Assembly: GCA_024230295.1 (NCBI GenBank)
Contig: JAAERN010000009.1
Span: 1-64,000 of the forward strand
DNA length: 64,000 nt
Source of the DNA: Planctomycetota bacterium
GTDB taxonomy: Bacteria > Planctomycetota > Phycisphaerae > Phycisphaerales > SM1A02
Reading direction: 5' to 3'
This document shows, piece by piece, positions 19,944 through 28,893 of this stretch; position 1 is the first letter of the stretch; each line of letters starts with the position of its first letter. Both the position numbers and the translations under genes were made by a program. A model generated the notes under the pieces. That model searched no databases and was not told the DNA's origin. It saw only the letters and a list, made by a program, of their open reading frames with translations.

Positions 19944-20195
19944 TCAGTCCAATCCACCAGCATCGACTGATGTAATGTTCTGCCGAATAAATCCAATGAG
20001 TGCTACGGCGAATCCACCTAGGCCAATCCATGTCCAATAGTGACCATCACCGTAAACCATCAACACGCAACCTCCGATCGCCAAGAGGAACCACACCAAA
20101 GCCAAAAGGCCGCGGACACTTGAGCGGGGAAGACGATCTGCCCACCCAGACTCTGGCTTCAGAAGTCCCATTTTTCGAAGATCACGAATGCTCAT
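19944..20195 (-). CDS. small 2-TM membrane protein
   Basis: Two hydrophobic segments; 4-nt overlap with downstream partner of upstream APC gene. Confidence 0.6.
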   Translation of the reverse strand: MSIRDLRKMGLLKPESGWADRLPRSSVRGLLALVWFLLAIGGCVLMVYGDGHYWTWIGLGGFAVALIGFIRQNITSVDAGGLD

Positions 20196-22624
20196 TGTTC
20201 TGGTTCCTTGGACAACAGAAAATCAATTGTCCGTTGCGCTGCGAACCTCGCAGCGCCAGAGTGCATACGAACCAGCAATAACGGTCCTTGCCATCGAGCA
20301 GCGAGACCATAGTGGATTGGGCTGAACATACTTCCTCGCCACCCACCACGGGTCGCTCCAAGTATCAATAGATCTGACCGCTCAGCAGCCTCCACAAGCG
20401 CATTGGTGACATCTCCAGACACGATGATCTGAAGTTCAATAGGCCACTCGACTCCCGCAATGTCTGGGGACCCGTCTTCGCCAAAGAGGTCTATTTTAAG
20501 ACGACGCTCCGCCTCTTCCACATCTGTTGTGTCTGGAACAATTCGAATGGCTTCGATGATCGTTTGTGGACCAGCAAGCCTGGCTGCAAGCGATACAGCA
20601 AAGTGGCCTTGTTTGGGATGGGCAACGGGAACAATGATCCGCCGCGGAGACAGTGGTACCGACCCACGAACGACGACCGTATCGCAATCCGCCTTCTTGA
20701 TCACCGTGTCAATCTGCTCGCCAATAACGATGGATCGCATTCGGCGCGGCCCACGCTTTGGTCCAGTCCATCCCATAACAAGCGTGCCGATGCTTCTCTC
20801 GTGAACAGTTTCGACGATTGATTGTCCGGGGTGGCGACTCACTCGAACCAATCCGGCTACTTCTCTTCCACTTGCTTCCGCGGCAGCCATAGCACGTTCG
20901 ACCACCCGTCTTCCTGCCTCTACAAATGGTTCTGTTGATCCGTATGGGAGTTGCTCTGGAACCTTCACCACATTGAGAACTGTGACGGCCGTGTTCTTGG
21001 GGTCCGTCAGTCGAGCAGCCAAGTCGACAAGCGATCCAGCTGTCGCCGGATTCGCCACGGGCACCAATACTTCGTGTTCCGATTCAATTACCTGAGCCGT
21101 CTGTTCATAGATCACGGGCGACGCCCTGAATGCGTGTTCTTGTGATCTTGACCATGTGTAGTAGATCACTAACCCAATGACTACCCAGCCAACGGTCAAC
21201 CACAATGTAAGTGGTTGGGATGCAAGCAGCCAGACTGCCAGACCTACTTGCCCGAGAGCAGCCACAATTGGCACCACGGGACCACCTGGAACCATGTATC
21301 CGTATCGAAGTTTGTCACCATACTTGCGCCTAATGACGATAGATGCGATGTTGACTAGTGCGAACACAAGCAGGAACATTGCACATGTTGCCGCAGCTAC
21401 TTTTTCAGCTGGTAACAACAAGGCAACACCAATAATGAGAACACCGCTTGCCGCCAATGCAATTGATGGAGTTCTTGTGGTTGGGGACACGTGTGACAGG
21501 GCGGCGGGGAGATATCGATCTCGTCCCATGGCAAACGACACGCGGGTTGATGAAAATGTGGTCGCATTGAGAGCGCTCATCGTTGAGAGCACTGCTCCAA
21601 TAACCAGAAGGATGGCGCCAATACCAAAGGGGAGAAATGCATTGGCTGCGACTGCAACGCCAGTTTCACCAAGGCCAGCCAAGTATCGCCATGTGTCTCC
21701 GGACCGCCATCCTGTCGCCTCGATGACATCGAGTGGTATCGACATCGCACCAAGACACACAATGGCGACCAATATGTAGATCGGTATGACGATTAGAAGT
21801 GAAAGAAATACGGCCTTTGGAATATTACGCCTCGGCTCAACGACTTCCTCGCCGGCCTGAACAATGATCTCATAGCCCTCAAACGCGATGAACGTCAAGC
21901 CCATCGCAATCAACACACCACTGAATCCCTCTGGAAGAAACGGTGTAAATTTATCACCTATCTGTTCCGCGCCACCTCGAGCCATGGCAACGAAACCCGC
22001 AGCAATGAAAATGGTGATGACGATGATCTTCGCCACCGTAATGATGTTTCCCGCCTTACCCGTCTCGCTAGATCCACGATGGTTGATCCACAGGAACAGC
22101 AGGCATATCGCCAGCGTCAACCCTTTTGCTATTGGCCACGCTGGTACTCCAAAGAGCGTTCCCATGGCTGCGTCGTGACCAGTGCCGCTTGGTGGTTCAC
22201 CCCAACCAAGAATGGTCTGCGCGCCCCACACGACATAGGCACCAAAGATGACTGCGTACAACGAGCCCGCAACCGCATGGGCGAGCCAATCCATCCATCC
22301 TGTCAAGAATGCCGCTGGACCTGGTAAACCAAATCGTGCCCAAAGGTAGCCGCCGCCAGCAGCTGGAACAGCACTTCCTACCTCGGCATAAACCATGGCC
22401 GTACACAACGTCAGCACACCGTTGAGGCAGAATGCCAAGATGAGACCGGGGCCAGCCTTACCTGCTGCTATTCCCGTAAGCGCAAATATTCCAGCACCGA
22501 TCATCGCTCCAACGCCGACCATCGTCACATCGAAGAGTCGAAGATCTCGCGCCAGTTCAGTAACCGGCTGGTGGTGTTCGTGGGCGCCGGGCGAAGCGGT
22601 CGCCTCGGAATCAGACATTGTCAT
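20192..22624 (-). CDS. APC-superfamily amino acid permease with C-terminal tandem universal stress protein (USP) domains
   Basis: LFDVTMVGVGAMIGAGIFALTGIAAGKAGPG; C-terminal VLVPVANP...VMGWTG... and RIIVPVAHPKQ...LLILGATRGGWRGS. Confidence 0.92.
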   Translation of the reverse strand: MTMSDSEATASPGAHEHHQPVTELARDLRLFDVTMVGVGAMIGAGIFALTGIAAGKAGPGLILAFCLNGVLTLCTAMVYAEVGSAVPAAGGGYLWARFGLPGPAAFLTGWMDWLAHAVAGSLYAVIFGAYVVWGAQTILGWGEPPSGTGHDAAMGTLFGVPAWPIAKGLTLAICLLFLWINHRGSSETGKAGNIITVAKIIVITIFIAAGFVAMARGGAEQIGDKFTPFLPEGFSGVLIAMGLTFIAFEGYEIIVQAGEEVVEPRRNIPKAVFLSLLIVIPIYILVAIVCLGAMSIPLDVIEATGWRSGDTWRYLAGLGETGVAVAANAFLPFGIGAILLVIGAVLSTMSALNATTFSSTRVSFAMGRDRYLPAALSHVSPTTRTPSIALAASGVLIIGVALLLPAEKVAAATCAMFLLVFALVNIASIVIRRKYGDKLRYGYMVPGGPVVPIVAALGQVGLAVWLLASQPLTLWLTVGWVVIGLVIYYTWSRSQEHAFRASPVIYEQTAQVIESEHEVLVPVANPATAGSLVDLAARLTDPKNTAVTVLNVVKVPEQLPYGSTEPFVEAGRRVVERAMAAAEASGREVAGLVRVSRHPGQSIVETVHERSIGTLVMGWTGPKRGPRRMRSIVIGEQIDTVIKKADCDTVVVRGSVPLSPRRIIVPVAHPKQGHFAVSLAARLAGPQTIIEAIRIVPDTTDVEEAERRLKIDLFGEDGSPDIAGVEWPIELQIIVSGDVTNALVEAAERSDLLILGATRGGWRGSMFSPIHYGLAARWQGPLLLVRMHSGAARFAAQRTIDFLLSKEPEQ

Positions 22625-22642
22625 GGAGTGTACAACCCCAAG

Positions 22643-23770
22643 TCAATCTGCCGCTGGAAAGATGTGCTCTACCAATTCTTCAACCCCTTGGCCCCTCGTT
22701 GCAACCGTCTCAAAGATGGGGCGGCCCGTCGAAATATCAAGGAGTTCCCGAACCAGGCGGGCCTCACCCTCAAAATCAGCCTTGTTGACGATGAACACAT
22801 CCGCAATCTCAAGGATTCCCGCCTTGTCCATCTGCACCGCATCGCCCATTCCGGGAACAACTACGACAGCTGTCAAATCTACATGATCACGAATTGCCAC
22901 ATCACTTTGACCTGACCCGACAGTTTCAATGAGGACGTTGTTATATCCAGCCCCACCCAACAAACCAATGATGGATGAAAGGTGTTGGTAGTCCTCTCCG
23001 ATCACTGCAAGTGATCGATAAAACACCGACTCATCCACCTTGTTGAAGTCGACCCGAAGACGATCACCCAAAAGTGCGCCACTGGTAATTGGGCTCATTG
23101 GATCAAATGCGATCACAGCAAGTTTATCCCCACGGTCATGAAGTTCCGACGCCATGGATGCCACTAAAGTGCTCTTGCCGGCACCTGGCGATCCTGTAAG
23201 ACCGATGACCCGCGATGGTCTCGCCGTCGGATGGTCAAACGATCGCCCCTCCCAACACAGGCTAATCGCTCGGGACAACTTGGATTGAGGTACCGAGTCA
23301 TCGGACGGTGCTTCATATGGACACACGGAATCTGCAACGGACTCGACAATATCGAGCATGCTGGTGCCTGTATGAAAAACCTTGTGAACACCAGCATCCA
23401 GCATTCCCTGCACATCTTCTTGTGGAATGATTCCGCCAACATTAATCCGAATATCATCACAACCGATCTCGCGACATGAGTCGATCAGATTAGGAACAAG
23501 CACATTGTGTGAGTTACTCATCATCGACGCCGCAATGCAATCCACATCCTCATCACGGGCAGCGATTGCAAGGCTTCTTGGAGTCTGCCACAAGCCCGAA
23601 TAGATGACATGTACGCCGCTGTCACGAAGCGCTCTTGCGATCAACTTGACGCCACGGTCATGGCCATCGAGTCCCATTTTTCCAAGTAAGACTCGTGGCC
23701 GATGAGCTAAGTGGCTGCATCGATCGATCTTCTCCAATACGGTTGTCGGTTCGGTGGTGGGGCTTGGCAT
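22643..23770 (-). CDS. cobalamin-binding domain fused to MeaB/ArgK-type G-protein chaperone
   Basis: B12 motif RVLLGKMGLDGHDRGVKLIARAL...SMMSNSH...INVGGI; then VIGLTGSPGAGKSTLVASMASEL...VLIETVGSGQSDVAI...FIVNKADFEGE. Confidence 0.9.
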   Translation of the reverse strand: MPSPTTEPTTVLEKIDRCSHLAHRPRVLLGKMGLDGHDRGVKLIARALRDSGVHVIYSGLWQTPRSLAIAARDEDVDCIAASMMSNSHNVLVPNLIDSCREIGCDDIRINVGGIIPQEDVQGMLDAGVHKVFHTGTSMLDIVESVADSVCPYEAPSDDSVPQSKLSRAISLCWEGRSFDHPTARPSRVIGLTGSPGAGKSTLVASMASELHDRGDKLAVIAFDPMSPITSGALLGDRLRVDFNKVDESVFYRSLAVIGEDYQHLSSIIGLLGGAGYNNVLIETVGSGQSDVAIRDHVDLTAVVVVPGMGDAVQMDKAGILEIADVFIVNKADFEGEARLVRELLDISTGRPIFETVATRGQGVEELVEHIFPAAD

Positions 23771-23848
23771 GGGATGTCTTTCAGAGACGCACATGATAGT
23801 TGAAGCCGCATCAAGACTCACAAATCGGGAGCTATACTCCCGTTCCCA

Positions 23849-25678
23849 ATGCCAACCACCCCATACCAACATCTGGCAGACGCCTTTGGATCCGCCATTG
23901 TGGCCGTCCTTGGGCCGGATTTCGCGGGGAGTGATCCTGTTATTCGGGTTTCTACGAAGCCGGAATTTGGCGACTACCAGTGCAATGCTTCGATGGGACT
24001 CGCGAAACAAACTGGTCGAAAGCCGCGGGAGCTCGCAGCTGAATTGATTGAAGTGGTTGATGTCGCCGACATTGCGGAGCAACTAGAGGTCGCCGGCCCA
24101 GGATTCATCAATATCACGCTCAAGACATCGACCATTGCCACCGCGCTGGAATCTATGGACACACCGGCACTTGGAGTGAAGCCCAATGAACACCCAGAAA
24201 TTGTTGTCATCGATATGTGTGGCGTCAATGTTGCTAAGCAGATGCATGTCGGTCATCTTCGATCAACAATTATCGGCGATGCGTTCGCCCGAATTCTGAC
24301 GCGACTCGGCGATGACGTGCATAGAGAAAATCATCTTGGAGATTGGGGACTTCCGGTCGCATTGGTTCTGCATCTTCTACGTACACGTGGTGTAGATCTC
24401 ACCACCTTGACCCTTGGTGATCTTGACGCCGCATACCGCGATGCACAAGCACTCGCCAAGGCCGACCAAAAAGGTCTCACTGCAGCGATATCGAAACAAT
24501 CGGGCCCACACCGGATTGCCGAGTTGGAAGATCAGAACACGGGAGCTGCAGATATACGATCTGAAGCCGGGCAGACATTGGTAGCTTTGCAGCAGGGAGA
24601 TGAAGATCTTGTTCGGGACTGGAACTCGCTCATCAGCGTGACAACCGATGCCATGAGCGAAGCACTAAATCTTCTCGGTGTCCAAATGACAAAGTCAAAT
24701 AACCGAGGAGAGTCTTTCTATCGAGATCGTCTTCGAGGTGTTCTTGATTGGTTTGAATCACAGGGTCTGTGCCGAAAAGACGATGGAGCCGTTGTGGTTG
24801 ACTTTGATGACCGCGAGCGGCCGCTCTTGATTCAGAAATCTGATGGGGGATTTCTCTACGCCACAACAGATTTGGCTGCCGTACGTGTTCGAACTGAAGA
24901 AACTGGCGCGGGCCGTTGTATCTATGTAGTTGACTCTAGACAGCGGGACCACTTCAAAGATGTATTCGACGCAGCCACATTGGCTGGCTGGTGTAAAAAT
25001 CCAAGCGGTAAGCATGTTGTTCTCTCACACACTGGATTTGGATCCGTGCTTGGACCGGATCGCAGACCTCTCAAAACACGAAGTGGAGAGAACGCCACAC
25101 TCGCAAGCCTTCTCAAAGAGGCCATAAGCCGCGGCCGCGCTGAAGTACATTCTCGTGCAGAAGATCCAAACGCACCTACACATGGTCTGTCTCAGGTTGA
25201 GCTTGATGCTATTGGTCAGGCTGTTGGAATTGGTGCTGTCAAATACGCTGATCTTGCAAATGATCTTGTCAGAGATTATGTGTTTGATCTCGACAGAATG
25301 GTCGCGTTTGAAGGTGATACCGGGCCGTATCTTCAATACGCCCATGCTCGGATTCGATCTGTTGTTCGTCGGGCCGAGTCTTTCAATCCAGACGCCGCAT
25401 TCTTGATAGAGCAACCTGCGGAGCGTGGCTTGTCTTTGACAATGCTGCGATGGAATGACGTCGTACACGCCGCTGCTGAATCATTGGAACCCCACCGAAT
25501 CGCGGCTTATCTCAGAGAGGTTGCCGAGGACTTCAATGGGTTCTATCAAACGTGTCCTGTGTTGAAAGCTCCAACCCCAGAGTTGAGGGAATCTCGATTG
25601 CGGTTGGCGGACCTTGCTGGCCGCGTGCTGGAGGATGGCCTGGGCCTCCTTGGGATTGATGCCCCTGCTTGTATGTAA
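23849..25678 (+). CDS. argS: arginyl-tRNA synthetase
   Basis: NVAKQMHVGHLRSTIIGDAFARIL (HIGH-like), GDWGLPVALVLHLL, C-terminal anticodon-binding domain. Confidence 0.97.
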   Translation: MPTTPYQHLADAFGSAIVAVLGPDFAGSDPVIRVSTKPEFGDYQCNASMGLAKQTGRKPRELAAELIEVVDVADIAEQLEVAGPGFINITLKTSTIATALESMDTPALGVKPNEHPEIVVIDMCGVNVAKQMHVGHLRSTIIGDAFARILTRLGDDVHRENHLGDWGLPVALVLHLLRTRGVDLTTLTLGDLDAAYRDAQALAKADQKGLTAAISKQSGPHRIAELEDQNTGAADIRSEAGQTLVALQQGDEDLVRDWNSLISVTTDAMSEALNLLGVQMTKSNNRGESFYRDRLRGVLDWFESQGLCRKDDGAVVVDFDDRERPLLIQKSDGGFLYATTDLAAVRVRTEETGAGRCIYVVDSRQRDHFKDVFDAATLAGWCKNPSGKHVVLSHTGFGSVLGPDRRPLKTRSGENATLASLLKEAISRGRAEVHSRAEDPNAPTHGLSQVELDAIGQAVGIGAVKYADLANDLVRDYVFDLDRMVAFEGDTGPYLQYAHARIRSVVRRAESFNPDAAFLIEQPAERGLSLTMLRWNDVVHAAAESLEPHRIAAYLREVAEDFNGFYQTCPVLKAPTPELRESRLRLADLAGRVLEDGLGLLGIDAPACM

Positions 25679-25753
25679 CACCATATTTGATGCAATAGTG
25701 GATGTTTGATGGCGTTCGGGAACATTCCGTTGTGTGGAGAGGAGTCATGTTAG

Positions 25754-27706
25754 ATGTCAAAAAGTAGAAACCAAGGGGGTGTTGTGCAGTCTGATGCGAC
25801 ACCAACTCTTACTCCTATGTTCTTGTGGTTACTTGGATTGTTGTTCATTCTTGTGGCTGTGGTGTTTTCGGGCCTCTTGTCCCTAAAGCAGCTTGGATTC
25901 ATTGGTGACTCACTTCCGGGGTGTGGACCAAAAAGTGCGTGTGGCGCCTTGACCAGCGGTCCCTTTGGGCGGATTCCAGGAATCGGTTGGCCAGTGTCCT
26001 ATCTCGGCCTCTCTTGGTTTCTTGGACTCACAGTTGCATGGCTTCTCGCTCGCCGTGGACTGCAAATGTCGATCGTCTGGTTGATTCGGTTGGGAGCGGT
26101 GGGGAGTCTTGGATTTGTTCTGATAATGGTTGCCAAGGGCCAAATCTGTCCTTATTGCCTCGTTGTTCATCTTGGTAACTTCGCGTTTTGGATTGTCGTC
26201 GAGAACGCTCGGCGGCAAAGCGCTCCATCGAACGCTGTGGTTGGTGGGGTTGCCGCCTTTCTTCTTGCCACGCTAGTGTTGGCTGGCGCGCAGATCGTTC
26301 AATCATCAAACAAGGCAATTCGTGCCGCTGAAGAAGAAGACCTTCTTGTTCAGAAGGTATTAGATCAATCCAACACTGCTACCAAAACCACGGCACCAGT
26401 AGATGAACCACAACAGGAAACAACCCCTGATACTTCACCGGGTGAACCTATTGACGATGTTACGAACGATGATTCTGATACAACATCCAAGCGGGATCTC
26501 TTGGCATCTCGTTGGCTGACAGGTGATGCTGATGCGCCAGTCCATGTCGTGATGATCAGTGACTATCAATGTCCAGATTGTCGATCTTTCGAGAAAGAAA
26601 TTCAACGAGTCCTTGATCGGCGGGGCGATGTTTCGTTGTCAATCAAGCACTTTCCAATGTGCACTGACTGCAACAAACATATGAAGAAGACTTTGCACCA
26701 CAACGCTTGTTGGGCAGCACGATCCGCTGAGGCAGCTGGAATTCTCGGTGGAGAAGAAGCTTTTTGGGAAATGCACCGTTGGCTCTTTGAGAACCGTGGA
26801 CAGTTTCCAAATGGTCAACTTCCCCCTATCGTCGAAGAACTTGGATTCGATCCCATGATCTTCCAAGAGATCATGACAAGTGATGAGACGTTGGAACGGG
26901 TTAAGTCTGATGTTAATGATGGTGTTGAACTTGGTCTCTTCTTTACGCCAATGATCTTCGTCAATGGAGTTGAAGTAAAATGGCAACTTCTTCAGACTTC
27001 ATTGACACCTACGGTGGATCGAATTGCCGAGGCAATCGCCAGTGGCCGTGCTACGGCAGATCGCGTTACTCCACCAGTTGGTATTGAAAAGTTCGTTGCT
27101 GACTGGCGGGACGGTCGGCGCAAGCAAATTCGACCATCCAACCGTGAATTCCTTCGGCCGAACGTGTCGACTGATGCTCCACATATCACCGCATTCATTG
27201 ACTTCATTAGCCCAAACACCGCGACGTTTTTGCATAAAATTCGCGAGTGGGAGTCTGAGAATGGATTAACCAATCTTCAACTTCGCGTCACACCATTGAA
27301 TCACGACTGTAATCCAGGTCTTCCAGAACGCATCAAAGATAGAGCTGGATCTTGTATGGCTGCACGGGCCCTTAAAGCAGCTGGTCTTATTGGTGGCAAT
27401 CAATCAGCCTTTGATATGGCTTGGTGGTTGATCGATAATGGCCCATCACTTGGAGAAATGGACGAGCAAACCATCGTCGATCAGGCTGCAAGTTTTGGAA
27501 TCGATGCCGGTCGATTTCAATCGGCCATGAACTCTGCTGGTGTGGATCAATTAATTGCGCAGGATATTGCCGAATTCAACCGACTGAAGTTCCGGGGCAT
27601 TCCATCTATTCTTGTTCAAAATAGGTTGATCCCCCGAATGAATGTTGAAGACATCTATCTTTTGGGACCCGTTCTTGATGAGGTTCTATCCAAGAAAACA
27701 AACTGA
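25754..27706 (+). CDS. vitamin K epoxide reductase (VKOR) domain fused to two DsbA/thioredoxin-like domains
   Basis: VKOR: SLPGCGPKSACGAL...GIGWPVSYLGLSWF...GQICPYCLVVHLGN; first DsbA: SDYQCPDCRSFEKEI; second DsbA-like: IDFISPNTATFLHKIREWE. Confidence 0.9.
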   Translation: MSKSRNQGGVVQSDATPTLTPMFLWLLGLLFILVAVVFSGLLSLKQLGFIGDSLPGCGPKSACGALTSGPFGRIPGIGWPVSYLGLSWFLGLTVAWLLARRGLQMSIVWLIRLGAVGSLGFVLIMVAKGQICPYCLVVHLGNFAFWIVVENARRQSAPSNAVVGGVAAFLLATLVLAGAQIVQSSNKAIRAAEEEDLLVQKVLDQSNTATKTTAPVDEPQQETTPDTSPGEPIDDVTNDDSDTTSKRDLLASRWLTGDADAPVHVVMISDYQCPDCRSFEKEIQRVLDRRGDVSLSIKHFPMCTDCNKHMKKTLHHNACWAARSAEAAGILGGEEAFWEMHRWLFENRGQFPNGQLPPIVEELGFDPMIFQEIMTSDETLERVKSDVNDGVELGLFFTPMIFVNGVEVKWQLLQTSLTPTVDRIAEAIASGRATADRVTPPVGIEKFVADWRDGRRKQIRPSNREFLRPNVSTDAPHITAFIDFISPNTATFLHKIREWESENGLTNLQLRVTPLNHDCNPGLPERIKDRAGSCMAARALKAAGLIGGNQSAFDMAWWLIDNGPSLGEMDEQTIVDQAASFGIDAGRFQSAMNSAGVDQLIAQDIAEFNRLKFRGIPSILVQNRLIPRMNVEDIYLLGPVLDEVLSKKTN

Positions 27707-27727
27707 CTTGGCGGTCAAGGAACCTGA

Positions 27728-28888
27728 CTACTCGGTCGGTTGCACCTTGACGATTTGGCCGGACCGTTGATATGGCCCTGAGAAGACACACGCAAGTATC
27801 TCTCCATTCGGACCAGTTCCAAATGAACTTGGAAAGAGTCGCTTGGAGCCTGTGATTTCCTTCGTATGGAAGGCTCCTGTTGAATCTCGACACGCACCCC
27901 ACAATCGTCCACTCATGTAGTCGCCGTAGATGTACACGCCATCAAGTGATGGATACTCTGAGCCCCGGTACACCGATCCTCCGGTAACCGATCCTCCTTC
28001 TCCGCGCCCGTATTCGATCACCGGATCAACGAGATCCTTTGGCTCGTCTTCTAATGATTGAAACAAATGGCGACCCTCTCGAAGATTCCATCCATAGTTT
28101 CCACCACGACGAATGATGTCGATTTCCTCCCATGCGTTTTGACCAACATCACCAGCCCATAACTCGCCGGTCTTTGGATCAAACGACATTCGCCATACAT
28201 TCCGAAGACCAAAGGCCCATATCTCTGGTCGAACGTCCTTCTGATCCAAGAATGGGTTGTCCTTCGGAATCAGATATGGAGTGTCTTTGGTAGCGCCAGA
28301 GACATCCAACCTCACAATCGTCCCAAGAAGATTGCTCTTGTCTTGGCCATTGCCATGGGGATCGTTTGCACTACCCCCATCTCCAACTGACAAATACAGC
28401 ATGTGATCGGGTCCAAAGAGAACCGTGCCGCCATTGTGATTGCCATATGGTTGATTAATTGTCAATAGAACTTCTTCCGACTCTGGATCGATGACTGTTG
28501 ATTCTTTTGGTCGTGTAAACCTCGAGAGAACTGTTCGTCGAGGTTTGCTTAGAGATTTGTACACATAACACACACCGGTTTCCTTCCACCTTGGGTGCAA
28601 CGCCACAGATAGAAGACCTTCCTCGCTGTTTCGGGTAGATACAACTCCCCGGAGGTCGAGTAGCAGTTCGTCCGTTCCATGATTCAGTGGTGCTCGAAGA
28701 ATGCGGCCCGACCGTTCAACAACGAGAATCGAATCTTTGTCACCGGGAATGGTGAGGACTTGAATTGGTTCGCGATACGTGCGGCCCCGAAGAACAGGAA
28801 CTGTCTTAACGGATGGAATCTCGCACGCTGTTGTCGGAGCTGTCGGATCTTGTGAACCCAGAACCATCAATAGGAGGATTTTAATCAT
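27728..28888 (-). CDS. PQQ-dependent sugar dehydrogenase (glucose/sorbosone dehydrogenase family)
   Basis: HNGGTVLFGPDHMLYLSVGDGGSANDPHGNGQD; AFGLRNVWRMSFDPKTGELWAGDVGQNAWEEIDII. Confidence 0.93.
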   Translation of the reverse strand: MIKILLLMVLGSQDPTAPTTACEIPSVKTVPVLRGRTYREPIQVLTIPGDKDSILVVERSGRILRAPLNHGTDELLLDLRGVVSTRNSEEGLLSVALHPRWKETGVCYVYKSLSKPRRTVLSRFTRPKESTVIDPESEEVLLTINQPYGNHNGGTVLFGPDHMLYLSVGDGGSANDPHGNGQDKSNLLGTIVRLDVSGATKDTPYLIPKDNPFLDQKDVRPEIWAFGLRNVWRMSFDPKTGELWAGDVGQNAWEEIDIIRRGGNYGWNLREGRHLFQSLEDEPKDLVDPVIEYGRGEGGSVTGGSVYRGSEYPSLDGVYIYGDYMSGRLWGACRDSTGAFHTKEITGSKRLFPSSFGTGPNGEILACVFSGPYQRSGQIVKVQPTE

Positions 28889-28893
28889 GAAGA

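Noticed and set aside
21177-21779. 200-aa plus-strand ORF inside the permease gene
   Set aside because: Antisense to conserved permease TM helices; no start context or domain.
25747-25767. Mini-ORF MLDVKK overlapping the VKOR start as a possible leader peptide
   Set aside because: Its ATG is only 2 nt from the GGAG, while the VKOR ATG at 25754 has better spacing; likely chance.
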